A DNA stretch of 64,000 nt. It comes from Certhia americana. Lineage: Eukaryota; Chordata; Aves; Passeriformes; Certhiidae. The stretch lies in NCBI GenBank assembly GCA_018697195.1, contig CM031859.1, positions 55,180,650 through 55,244,649 of the forward strand. Reading direction: 5' to 3'. Positions 14,201-25,962 of the stretch are shown in pieces. The position numbers and the translations under genes were made by a program. How positions within the stretch are numbered: position 1 is the first letter of the stretch; each line of letters begins with the position of its first letter. Below the pieces are notes generated by a model that was not told the origin of the DNA, made no database searches, and saw only the letters and a program-made list of their open reading frames with translations.

Positions 14201-17082
14201 GTTCTCAAAGATTTGAAAACCACTTTCTCTGAAAAGCTAACCTGCTAGATCTCTCTGCCTCAGTTTCTCAGTCTTTACAAGTGATTTCATGAGAAGATGC
14301 TTTTGGATCTTCAAACTGGGGCTATTGTTTGGCAGCCAACAGCTATTTATACAATCATTATCAGTATGGCTTTCATCTGTAATTTTTTACAGGAGTGTGG
14401 TGAAGTTGGCTTTGTTCACATTTCACCAACCCTTCAAGCCCACATCTGAAGTTCAGGCAGGTCAGAGTACAGGAACGTTTACCCCAGCTTTTGAAGGCTG
14501 ATTTGTTTTAAAGCAGTCATGGTAATGCTTCACTACTGCAGACGGAAGGGATTACTGATTATACCCAGAAAACCTGTCACACTTGACAGTGTTTCGTGAA
14601 CTTGCCTGTGCAGAGTGATATGGGTCTTCCATCAGGGGCAGAGATGCCCTCTGTTAGCAGAGCTGCTCTGGCTTTCTTCCCTTTTCTCATCTGTCTGAAT
14701 TACCTGCTATATGCTGACTGATGCTGTGCTGCATCTGTGCTAATAAATGGGAAGGCTGGAGGCAGTTGCTCACCTCTGTATACACCATCCCCAGTCAGGG
14801 TGGTCTTTTCCCTCCTGACTGCCAGAAGCAGCCTGCCTGATATCACCTCCCCAGACCTGCTTGGGTGCTGTGAGGTGCTAACAGGAATCAGGATAAACAG
14901 TACTGGGGAGGGTAAAGATGAAGCACCATGGCTATGAGACAGCACTTGAGTTCATGCACAGTCATGTTTAGTTTGTCAATGCAGATGTCACCCTGGCATG
15001 CTCTAATGCTGCCTCTATTCACATGCATTCAGATCCACCAGCAGAACTGCATGCATGCTCACTGTCTGCTCTGTCCCCAGCAAAGTAGAAAAAACCACAC
15101 TAAAAACATCTTAAAGACTTCATAGCCAGGGATATCCAGGTGACAAGAGTCACCTGCCTTTATATTGGGATGGACCACTCAGTTCTCAGAAGATTGGTGA
15201 GAGCATACAGAGGAGTCTGGTCAGGATTATTCAAAGGGCAACTTGGGTGACGTAGCCAAAACCTCTGGACATCCTGCAATATGTAAAGCTACTCATGGTC
15301 ACTCCCACTGTGGAGTGACAACACTTCGCTTCCTGGCAATAAAAAAGAAGTGACTCAAGTGACAGTGAAGATTTTCCAGAAGAAATAATATTAATCATAA
15401 TCAGTGACACAACCTTCTGCCAGCATAACTGGCACGACACTGGCAGCTCTCTCCTTGCTTTCTCCAGCATGAAACTACAGTAGGGAGAATCAGGAAAGGG
15501 AGTAAAGCAGATTTCTAGAGTTTATGTACATCTTGTTGCACTTAATTGTGGACAGGCTGGGACAGGCTTAGCTGTTAACCACAGCACCAAATACATGAAC
15601 TGCTGACTAGTCTGTGTGCAGGAGGGTGCAAGGTTTAAAAACTGCTGGTGCAGTGAGCTCCTTGAGCATTAACAGGGAATAAGGGAATAGTCCCTTCTCT
15701 GCTTCTGATGAAACCAGACTGAACAGAGACAGGTAAACTCTTCAGTTGTTGGTCTGTTCTTAGCGGCAAAAGATGTTTATTGCAAAGGAGCAGTCCTGTT
15801 TGTGATTCGTGACATTTCCTAGGAATGCCAGTCATTGTAGCTCAAGAGTGACCATTTTTAATAACTCTTTTAAATATAATGTTACTTATCACCTCTGTTT
15901 TCCGCATTATTTAGTTTTGTGCTTCATAAAACATGGAGAGGTCATTGAGTTTGCCTCAGGGGAAAACTAACCCAGGGACAGCAGCCTGCTCAGAGGTTCC
16001 CTTCAGAAGCACTAATCAAGCAGTCTGTCTGGCTTAGAAAGATTTGCAGATGGCAGAAAGATGGTGGAAGTTTTTCAGCTAGATATCGTTGCCCATAGAT
16101 GTTTTTTTTCCCAAACCCACACAGCTGCACTGAACCTCTTCCAGTCCTCCATCATTGGAGGAAATGGGAAACAGTATGAAAGGACCTTATGCAATCATGG
16201 CCACAGGAACACGACATTAATCACCCTCTCAAGTAAAGGAGATGTCTCCATTGCCTAATCACACATTTACACATTAGCATTGTCTAATAAATTCTTATTA
16301 AATAGCTGCAAACTCTTTGTGAGAGGGGGCTGTATCTTGCAGCAGCCTTTACCGGCTGTCTCCCCTAGGGTGTAGGGCAGGAGGCAGAGGGCAGGATGGG
16401 CATGCAAGAGCTGGTGACCAATCTCAGGGCCACTCTCAGTTGCCTGAATGTGGGTCAGCTGCATGTGAACCCCCACAAGTTCAGTTTGCTCACCTTTGAC
16501 TCAGAGGCCCCAGCTCATTCTGCAGTGACTGGTCTGCTTCCCATTTGAGGCACAACACTATTCTTTAATCACTAAGTAGCTAAAAGAAATCTGCCCTGCT
16601 GTGTTTTGGCTGTATTGTTTTCTCCTATTCCCTCAAAAGAGCATACAAGTCATCTCTGTCCACTGTAATTTTAAGATTCTTCAGTTGTATATGTTCATGA
16701 GGAAAGGGACCATATTGCTTTAATAGTATTTATGGCCTCTGACAATACTGGACAGAGTAATTGCCACCTGTCCTATACTGTGCTCTGGCAGATTCTCAGT
16801 GGCAGACTGAAATGGCCATAGATAAGACTCCAGATCTTGTATTTCAAGTATGTCATACATAGAGCAAATTAACAACAGCAGCCAAAAAGAAGAGCCAAAG
16901 TGTATTTAGAAATGGCATTTAAGAAACAAAGGTTACGATGTGTAACTTGACAATTGACAAAGTTAAGTACTTATGGGTTTGTGAGTTTAAAGCAAACATC
17001 ACAGCTCTTATTTAAGTGTGCAGTGAAAGCCAAAGCACTGAAAAGCCACTGAGTTAGATACTTTCAAATTTGTGACACACAA
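8298..17082. other. Long intergenic stretch, no gene supported
   Basis: Nearly 9 kb upstream of the broken transporter copy. Several open frames of 60-177 codons exist, for example the minus-strand frame at 10,951-11,484. None shows a known domain, a signal peptide with a matching mature region, or exon borders that join to a sensible protein. I see no tRNA, CRISPR-like array or named repeat. Confidence 0.55.
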
Positions 17083-17488
17083 AGATGCCAACCCTGGATG
17101 ATGTGTGTTGGAGAATTTGACTCCTTTCAGAAGAAAACCTTCTTTGTTTTATGCCTGCTTTCTACTACTTGTGCTCCCATTTATGTAGATTATTTTTTCC
17201 CTGGGGTTCATCCCTGAGCACCGCTGCTCCAGCCCCAGGGTGGCTGAGCAGAGCCAGCGCTGTGGCTGGAGCCTGGAGGAGCAGCTGAATCACACAGTTC
17301 CCGAGTGGGATGGCCACGGGGCCAGCTTCAGCAGCCGCTGCAGGAGGTACGAGGTGGACTGGAACACAACAGGCATCAGCTGCACTGACCCCCTCGGCAG
17401 CCTGGTGGGCAGTGGGAGCACCGTCCCCCTCGGTCCCTGCAGGGATGGCTGGGTCTACGACTCCCCAGGGAGCTCTCTCGTAACAGAG
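17083..17488 (+). pseudogene. Pseudogene exon 1 (broken, mosaic)
   Basis: The start resembles the intact gene's MPTLDD, then 8 bp are missing before VGEFD, putting a stop at codon 12 of the first frame. A second, 1-bp insertion lies near 17,204. From about 17,204 onward, through the GT donor and 11 bp of intron, the sequence is nearly identical to the intact paralog's exon 1. The part before that is only about 70% identical. The extracellular-loop features (NHT and NTT glycosylation sites, cysteines) are readable in a shifted frame. Confidence 0.9.
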
Positions 17489-17499
17489 GTAAAAACAGC
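17204..17499 (+). repeat. Inverted near-identical segment shared with 35,089-35,383
   Basis: By direct comparison this segment differs from the reverse complement of 35,089-35,383 at about 7 of 295 positions. Identity covers most of exon 1, the donor site and the first 11 intron bases, then stops. Immediately upstream identity falls to about 70%. The pair forms an inverted repeat about 18 kb apart. Confidence 0.85.
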
Positions 17500-18970
17500 T
17501 TGTCCAGAAAAATCACTCCTGTCTGCACAGTTTAAGGATAGAATATGGTGGATTAATAAAGTTTGCTTTAGGTGTGCATTCTGAGTCTGACTGCTAATGA
17601 ACACTAAATATCAGAACCTACTAGGCACTTAGTGCAAAGATTCATGTACATAAACAGGGGGAGATGATTGCTTTCCCCAGCAGCATAGTACTGCAGTCCT
17701 GTCATCAATGGCTATTCTCATCATTATTATTTCCATCACCAAACTGAGAGTAGCACCCATAGCCCAAACCAAGGAACTGCACTTTTGGGCAACAATCCAA
17801 ATACTCATCCACAATGAACAAAAAGCAGAGGATAGGGCTACATTTCTCACATAATGCTTTAGTAACAGCATTTCTCTTTTATCTCAATTTACAGTGTCTA
17901 AACCAGATAATCTAGAATGTGAAAAACAGTGCAAACCAGTACTAATAGTCTTAAAGCCATGTAGAGACCTGAAATATAGGAATGACCTCCAAACAGATCT
18001 TTTCTACTTTCCCTCCACTACCAAATCTGTATTAGCTATACCTAAACTGTGCCTAGCAGATGTTTGTGTAACTCCATCTTAAAAAAGTGCATTGATGGAT
18101 ACTTCACAGCTTCTGTCGGTAGGGCATTCCTATTTCCTTGCTTCACTATCATCACTGTTACAAAGCAAGTCTATCTCATTTTCCCTTGGGACAGATGGGC
18201 TGGGGCAGAAAAGAGCACTCCAGCTGTCCTCCACACCCAGGAAACAGAGCTGAGGTGTTTGGTATGGCCCCAGCAAACTCTGGGGTTAGAAAAAAATCAA
18301 ATAACCAGACAAATACATTGATGCTTCTTTCTGGACTGAAGCTAATTACACTTGAGTGAATATTTCAAGTTGTAGAGAAGTTATTACCAATTTGCCCTCC
18401 TCCCTTTATTGGGTGTGTTCTGACAACCTGTTAGTTGTAAATCAAAAGGAAGTTTCCCAGCACCCATTCCCTTCAGAGAAAAGCCAGCCAAATCCTGGGC
18501 CTTTTGCCAGTGCTGATGAGGTGAAGAACACCCCAGCTCCTGGCTCCACCCCAGCAGGACTCAGGGCAGCACCTCCATCTCTCACCTGGCATTGCTTTTG
18601 CAGCAAGGAAATACATGCTTTGAGGCAGGTCCAAGCATCTGGGAAGGAGAGGATGCTCCAAGTGTCCTCCACATTTCAAGCAGATAGGTGATGACAGGAG
18701 GATGAGATTTTTCTAAACTTTTTTATTTGTTCTTTCAGAGTTTTTCTCCCTTTCTCTCTCTCCTTATGTGTCATTATGCAACCATTTTCCAGGGTGTAAC
18801 TTTCACAAGGTTGGGGAAAATCCAAACAAGATGTATTGCAGATGTCAGTTTAAGGAGATAGGTTTTCTTTCCCTCTGTCTTGTAGTTGATGAGATTGGTT
18901 TCCTTCCTTCTCAAGGAGCTGTAGTTTGTGGGGAATGCCCCATAGCTTCTAACTGAGTTTGCCCTTACAG

Positions 18971-19073
18971 TTAAATCTGGTGTGCGAGGACTCCTGGAAA
19001 CTGGACCTCTTCCAGTCGTGTGTGAGTTCTGGGGTTTTATTGGCTCCATGAGCATTGGCTACATGGCAGACAG
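18971..19073 (+). pseudogene. Pseudogene exon 2 (1-bp deletion)
   Basis: Preceded by a TTACAG acceptor and followed by a GTGGGT donor. Translation gives [17 protein letters not shown], clearly the transporter's exon 2. It is 103 bp against 104 in the intact gene; the missing base in the G/T run shifts the frame and gives a TGA. Removing the shift would give the [12 protein letters not shown] part ending TM2. Identity to the intact exon is about 83%, lower than the patch in exon 1. Confidence 0.88.
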
Positions 19074-20763
19074 GTGGGTGGCATGTAGACAGGTATGAGA
19101 TGAACTCTTTCCTCTGGTTATTTGCTTTCTGATGTTGCTGAACAACATTCACAGTTCAGAAAGAAAATAAATGCAACTAAAACCTGATTGAAAAGGTCTG
19201 TGTGATACTTTAAAGGGAGATGGGTGGTGGTTTCTTAGGGACTGCTTACAAAGGCTGTTGTATCCCAAGAATCCACATAAATGCCAAGGTATCATTCCAC
19301 TTTTACAACCCTGAGGAATTCACACAAGTGAAGAGACTTTGTTTTCTCTCACAGGTGCAAACCGCAACACAAGATCAGAGTCCAAGATGAAATTTTAAGT
19401 CTTGCACCAAGAACTATTTGTTCATCTTTTCAATAAATTTGTTTCACATTAATTTTAACAATATCCAGATGGCCATAAGTTGTTTTCAAAACAGGAGAGT
19501 TTTTCCCAGATAGAGAAATAGAAGTAGTTGTTTCTTTTTAAATTTTATTTGATCCTCCTTTTTATCAACTGAGTCTGTATTTAGCTAGTTCTAGACATTA
19601 TTGTCCCTCATTTCTTCTTTTCCATCACAATTATCATTGTGCTATATATCTGCCTAATGGTTTTTTAGGTTACACTGAACAAATTTAGTGCTTTGTAGCT
19701 GATCTGCCTCTGCATATTTATCAAAATTTTCAGTAAAATAACAAGGGAGGATGAGACTGGAATTTGAAGAAATGGGGGTAACAGGGAGTAAACAATCCTC
19801 CTGGAGATCCAGTCTGCCTTGATTTTTTTTTTTAATTTTGTATTTTCAATAGTCTTTTCCTCCCAAGACTGCCCCAGTATTTTCTCTGTTGAACAGATAC
19901 TGCTGTTGTTCCCTTATTTTCACTGTCTCACTCCTCCAAGGGTGAAGGTCTATGGGAAGGGGCATAGCCATTCCCTGTAGTACTTCTGCAGTGTCACAAA
20001 ATTAGGATGAGACTGTGTTTGTCTCATTGGTCCCTGCTCCCTAGTTTCAGTGCAGGCAAACACACAATCAATTAGGTTGTGCAGACAAATCTGCTTGTGA
20101 AGAAGCTCATCTATGCACAGATTGGACAGATTACTTTCTCATCCTCATTATATCATTACCATACTGCCAGTGAACCAGACCAGCCTTTTTATAAGCTTTC
20201 TGCTTAAATGGATTTTTCATAAATAGTAGAGAGTGATTTATTGAAGAAACTTTGTGGGCACATCCTGTGTATGGCTACACGTTTGGCAAAAGAAATTCTC
20301 AGGTGAAAGACATCAAAAGGCTGCAGCAGTACCACAAAATCTACATCCAGTCTTCCGTCCTAGCATGGAGTCTTTCATCTGATTTCAAGCAGAAAAGTGG
20401 ACAGACTTATGACAATTTCAGCTTTTCTTCATATTCATCTTTGTTTTGTTATAATCAGAAACATTTGTGGCCTCTTAGTCTCTTAAATCCAAGTTCTTGT
20501 TTTCTGACTAATCTAGTAAACTTGAAAGCATTCCATCTTTCTTTTCCCAGAGTTGAGGCTTGGCTGATGGTGCACCCTCATCTAGGCATAACAGGACATG
20601 AAACAGCAGAGAGCAGATTCCATGATTGTCAGAAGCACTCTTCAGATCACCATTCCAAACAGACACATTCCCTAGTAAAGGCATTTCTTGCCACCATATG
20701 ATGTTGAGAGCCAACCGAAACTAGAGCTTCCAAATTCATAGCCGTTTATAGCCAAAATGCTCT

Positions 20764-20793
20764 TCTGTCTGTCTGTCTGTCTCTCTCTCTGTC
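20764..20793. repeat. (TCTG)n/(TC)n simple repeat
   Basis: About four TCTG units followed by TC dinucleotides, lying in the intron between pseudogene exons 2 and 3. Confidence 0.8.
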
Positions 20794-21679
20794 AAAATAC
20801 TGAAGGATCTTTTTACAAAGGCTTTTTGTGAAGCAGAAGTTTGAAAAGACATGAGGGAGTAGGATATAATTCTTCCTAAGATAAAACACGCACATGTCGG
20901 AGTATTAAAGGGTCTCCACTCTGCTGAGCAGAGACACCACCCTGTCCCAGCTCACTGCTGCTCCTGCACTGAGAGCACTCAAGAGCAAAACAAACTAGGT
21001 TATATTGTGCTCAAGGTAAAAACAAAACCAGAAGTTTCAAATGTGATGAGGCTTTCACGGGCTGAACTTTAAGGCATGTCAAAAATGTCTGTATGTTGGG
21101 CTCATGATAGGGCAGAGTTTGATAGGATCTGCTGATGTTACTGTGGAAGGCAAAAGACACTTACTTTGGCTGGTACTTACTGAATGTATATCTCTGACAG
21201 CTAGAAATCAAATGCCTTTCCAGTGCTCCAGTCAGCTTGTTTCTTTTGGAAACCCTCTGTTTCTCACTATCAGTGAGTCACGGTGATAAAGGGAATGACA
21301 AATGACAGGGATGTACAAAACCCTACTCAAGAAGAGCTCAGTAGTCAGCCAGGGTTGATAAGAAAATATTAAAAGATTACAGTTAGCAAAGAAATCCCCA
21401 CTAAAAAGCTATGGCAGCTTTGAAAGATGGGCTGGGAAGCCATATCAGAGCAATCTTGAATTCATTGGTGAAGTCATTAACCAAAAGTGAGTCCCCTGAA
21501 AACACAAGACAGGAGAGTTCCCTGAAATTCCATAGATGGCTAATGCTGCAAAGGGAAGAGCAGATATAGACTCCTATTCAAAATTAACAGACACTCTCTC
21601 CAGCCTCTTCAAACCCTTTGGTTTGCCCCCTACCCTTCCAGGAGCTGAGCCTCTTTCTTCTCTTTTTTTCCCTCCATAG

Positions 21680-21833
21680 GTTTGGGCACAAGCTGTGCCA
21701 GGTGGTTACAGTCCTCATCAATGCAGTTTTGGGGTTCTGACAGCCTTTGCCCCCAGCCACACCTGGACGGTGACGTTCTGGCTGACCCAGAGACTGGTCA
21801 GCAGGGGGGCTGGCTCACAGGCTGTGTGCTCGG
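21680..21833 (+). pseudogene. Pseudogene exon 3 (frameshift, poor donor)
   Basis: A TCCATAG acceptor leads into FGHKLCQVVTVLINAVLG, matching the start of transporter exon 3. An extra T in the TTTTGGGG run then gives TGA. After it, GVLTAFAPSHTWTVTFW and QRLVSRGAGSQA continue the homology in another frame. The expected donor reads GTTACA, a weak site. The missing W-x-x-x-Y pattern of TM4 also fits loss of function. Confidence 0.8.
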
Positions 21834-24800
21834 TTACACAGTTTGCAATTGCACCTTCTGGGCAGGGACCCCTGTTTAGCAGCAGGGCTGACCCCCACTG
21901 ACACCACCTGATTTCCAAAGCACTGTGTGTAACAAGAGCAGATGTCCTAAGCCAGAAGCATTTTTTGCTTCACTCTCTCATGGACCATCCTGCAAATTTT
22001 TTTTATTTGTCTCCCGAACATTTTCGTGTTTATGGTGTCCCAGGGCACATGGCAGCAGCAACTCGTGGCACAAGTGGGAAATTCATGAAGGAACATTTTC
22101 TTTTGCTTCTTATAAAACCAAAAATCTCTCTGGGCTGCTCACTCACAGCTCATTTCTGTAGCAAGCAGGAGTGCAGTCATGAGCCCAACTCACTTCCTCC
22201 AAGCTACACCTGACTCTGCACAAAAGTAACATAAAGGCAGTATCTGATTTACTGATCACAGTTCCCTCTATCTCCATTACAATCTTGGTGCTGTTGGTTG
22301 GTCTATAATTCAGCTCCTGCCACCCAGCAGTGAGCACTGCCACTGTAGGACCCACTGTGGTACCCTGAGGCATCCACAACACCTTTTCCCTCCTAGTTTT
22401 TCTTCTCTTCTTCCAGAGAAATAAGTACAAAAAATAAACACCTCTAAGCCCAGGCTGGCTTTTAAGATCTGGCATTACAGAATTTGATTAGATATTAGGC
22501 AAGCTGGAAAATTAAAAAAAAAAAGACAATGAGGAGTTGAGCAGTGGATCCTCAGGATATGTTGGGCTGTGTACAACTGCATCAACACTCAGGATCATTG
22601 ATGGGGAAGGGGCAGAAAGCTCCATCACAGCCACACCTGGGACCAGCACAAAAAGAAACAGGACACTCTGCCTTGTATATTAAAACAAATTAAAATTCAT
22701 GTTTATGCATTAATGTTTTCCTAATGCCCTGAGCTTGATAACTTACATTGCCCAACTCCCAAACATCTGTCAGAAATAAGCACTGAGGCAGGGAGGAAAA
22801 ATAAGCCAAAAAAGGATATGGCTTTTAAAGTAGTTTTTTCTCCATAGCATGGTGGAAAATCACTGCTGTAGTGCCTTTGAAGGTTGAAGAGTCCTCTCCA
22901 CAACTCTGGGAAGCTGTGATTCACATTATATTCATCAACCTATATTTATTCTATGGATTTGAGTTTGCCTCCTAACCAGTTCTAGTTGTGGAAGAAGGCC
23001 AAATTTTTTAATATTTTAAAATACTAAGGACGTAGGATGACAGAGTGCTGTAGAGTAAGGATGGGATAGGAGTACAGAAGTGTCTAAACAACAGCCATGC
23101 TTGCATGTTGACATTTGGATTTAGGTGCTGACAGCAGCAGCAGAGGACAAGAATAGTACTCAGAAAGCCCTTGGCTACAAGATCATCTGCCCATCAGATG
23201 ACACCATGGAGAACACCAGAAAATTTGTAGAAGTAGGTTCACCAAAACCCAGTTGGTGAAGGCTGGTGAATATCCCAAAACATGGAGCTTTTACGTTCTC
23301 TTCAGGCACAATTGATATAAAGTCCATGTTTAAGGAATTAAGTGAGAGGCAAGGTCTTCTTTAGGGGTCAGTCCCACTTTTCATTTTCCTGGCCCTGATT
23401 ACTTGCTCGCAGGATTCTTGCCAGAGTCAGATGGTGCTTTGTCCTGAAGTGCTCCCTCCCAAGCTCCAGGGACACCCCTGGCACTGGCTATGCTCCAGCA
23501 GCCCCAGGAGCAGACAGACTTCAGCTGCTCCTAAGGGGAAGGAAAGCTGTCAAACTGTGCTACCTGAGGCAGGATGTGACTTTCACTCCTAGCCTGGGAG
23601 TGACACAGTCCTACCTCCCCCCAGGACACAATGCTGCTGCTCCCCACCTTTAGAGCAGCCATGTGCAACTGGACCAGCTTTTACATCTCTTTGACTTCCC
23701 AGGTCCAGGAAGTAATTCATGAATGAGCAAAGATCACCAGCTAAGAAGTGAATGAAGAACATTTTCCCTTGTGTTTATTAAGCTGCCACCAGAAGCAGAT
23801 GCCACTATCACATGCAGGCGACTGCAAATCAAAGGCGTGCCAGGGCCTGCCACTTCTGTAGCTCCTGCTGTGGCGGTAGAGTGCTTATGGGAATAAATAC
23901 CAATGTGATGGGTAAGGGTCTTGGGACTCAGCTTTTGTAGCTATTCAGTCATTCATCTCAGTCTTTGCTTTGGCTGACTCATTGCTACCACCATTTTCTA
24001 TCTGCAGAGTTTTCAACAGGTTTTATATCAAAGAACTGTAAGTCCGAAGTTCTGACATATTTCTTTTAGTGCAGAGCAGAGACATGTCTGCAACCACAGC
24101 AGGACATCAGCTCTACCAGACACGTAATTACACCCCCACTGTTTCTCTTGCCCACTCAGGACAAGCTTATTCCCTGCTGATCCTGAAGCAAATACTAGTT
24201 TTGCAACTGCCTGGGCCAAAGTCATGTCCCTCCTGATTTGTCCCTACTCTTCTCAGGAAAACCTTGCCATGACCCTGCCTCACTGGACAACATGCTTCCC
24301 TGCCTTGGAGGCCCTCACTGCAGCACTGAACATTAACTGAGGTCCAGGTCAGTTGAAAGCAGGTGCAAAGTCACTGGGATGCAATCCTGCAGGAATTTCA
24401 CCCTCCCTGCTAGAGTACAGCAGTGTATTGCTCAAGTGGGAGTTCTCTCCCTATAGCTGATTATCAATGGGCAGAGGTATCTTGTACCCTGCTCACAGTA
24501 TCCTTAAGGGAAAACTATTTTCCAGCAGATAGAGACCAGCAACACAAACAGGGAAGGGGAGCCACAGAACCCTTGTCCTTGTTTTGCCCTGCAACCACAG
24601 GTCTGTTACAGTCACTCAACAGGATGGACTAGGAAATTTCTGAAGGTGCTGGATATTTCCTGGAAGACCCAGTGTTGTTGCTGATCCTCTTTGATGCACA
24701 GGACCCTTGGTCAGGGTCCTGCAAGACCCTAAGCCTGATCCCAGCTCACTCCAAAGGAATGTCCCTGCAGGGCACATGTATAATGCTAGTACCTCATGAA

Positions 24801-25862
24801 GGGTTATGTGTGTTCCTCCTATGTACTCTTTCACCTGCTCTGGAGTTGCCACATGCCCATCCTTGTGAGTAGCCAATAAAATAGGAGAGAATAAAATCAA
24901 CTTTTTTAAAAACTCTCTGCAAGTTGTCACACAGTTGAGCCAGGTTTGTAGTTATCTTGATTATACAATGGAAATAAATCTCTTATATTATGCTGCCTCT
25001 TCTTAGGAAAAACCAACAAAGACTTTATGGTATGGATGCTACCATACTCAAGACCTCTTGAAGTCCACACAGCTGGTACAAAAATTTCCCAGCCCTAAAA
25101 TATGTGTCTCTTAGTGTACAGAGGGGGAAGCAGCTATGCAGCAATAGGGACAATCCCATCAGAAAACCCTGAACACTGTAAATAAGGGATATGCACAGAA
25201 ATTGAAATAAGAGAGGCAAGACTTTTGAAAGGGTATTTATTCTAGGTGGCATTTCCATGCTACTGCCCTAAAGCAGACTACCCAGCAAGAGTCACACCTT
25301 CTTCAGCCATGTGCTACTTCTGATCCTTGGACATGGAGATAGATATTTTTGGTCTTAGGAGCACTTTTCCTGCAAGAGTAGTAAGACAAACATCAACCAG
25401 GAATTAAGTATTCAGGGAGCAACTAACTTCAAGATCTTCACCTGCTCTTCCTTGCCCCCAAAAAATGATCATATGTACTCCCCTAGGTTTGCTCTGTCTC
25501 CTCAGCAGATGGAGGAGATGCTTCATATACCACGTGTGAAAGCTGCTATCAAGACTGTCCTTTTTCTGTTCAATTGTTAAGGGTTTTTTTAGCAAAAATA
25601 CCATTTATAATGGTGTTGCAGCACATTTGAGAGACTAGTACAGCTATTCACAGGCCAGCAAAGGCCTAGGCTGCTTGTTTTCAAGATGCCTAGGTAGACC
25701 TGGGGTAAAACGAGTCAGGAATCTGTCTAGTGAGAGCCTGGAAACTACCCAGCAACTTCTTGGAAACAAACAAGGCAGTCAAGTAACCCCTGGGATTGCC
25801 TCTGGATGGAGATTTTGCAGATTTCAAGTGAAAACTGCTGCAAGTTCATCATTATGGCTCAC
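21834..25862. other. Interval between pseudogene and transporter 3' end
   Basis: No further pseudogene exons are visible on the plus strand. I searched the minus strand for the last exon of the intact transporter, which should encode about 20 residues and a stop and usually contains a KEK-x-IYLQV-like stretch. I found no convincing match. The region should nevertheless contain that exon and the 3' UTR. Confidence 0.5.
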
Positions 25863-25962
25863 CTGTGAAAGTTTTCGACATCCTCCACAGTCTCAGGCAA
25901 AACTCTTCCTTTAGTTTCAGGCAGAAGCAGCACCAATCCACCCCCAATCAAACCAAGCACAG
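25863..25962 (-). CDS. SLC22A2: Transporter exon 10
   Basis: 100 bp between a TTTTGAAG acceptor and a GTGAGC donor. It encodes [19 protein letters not shown] through [10 protein letters not shown], that is TM12 plus the conserved LPETKG motif. The donor and the two-base remainder show that one more, terminal, exon must follow at lower coordinates. Confidence 0.92.

Larger units (their letters stand above)
17083..21833 (+). pseudogene. SLC22A organic cation transporter pseudogene (exons 1-3)
   Basis: Three exons of an SLC22 organic cation transporter are recognisable in order at 17,083-17,488, 18,971-19,073 and 21,680-21,833, with acceptors intact. Each carries a frame-breaking change: exon 1 lacks 8 bp after codon 6 and gains 1 bp near 17,204, exon 2 lacks 1 bp, and exon 3 gains 1 bp. 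I see no exons 4-11 before the neighbouring transporter on the other strand. Its plus orientation, convergent with that gene, matches the place and direction of SLC22A2 relative to SLC22A1 and IGF2R in mammals. It is very likely a dead, 3'-truncated paralog. Whether it descends from SLC22A2 itself is inference. Confidence 0.85.

Noticed and set aside
17240..17584. Apparently clean 114-codon open frame with transporter similarity
   Set aside because: It is the second half of pseudogene exon 1 read from an internal ATG in the frame created by an insertion, and it runs into the intron. It is not a separate small gene.
20252..20701. Plus-strand open frame of 149 codons between pseudogene exons 2 and 3
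   Set aside because: No similarity to the transporter or any family I know. It sits where exon 2-3 intron sequence is expected.
25404..25604. Minus-strand frame considered as the missing transporter exon 11
   Set aside because: It has an AG before a K/R-containing stretch, but the residues do not resemble the IYLQV-type C-terminus of OCT proteins, so I did not assign it.
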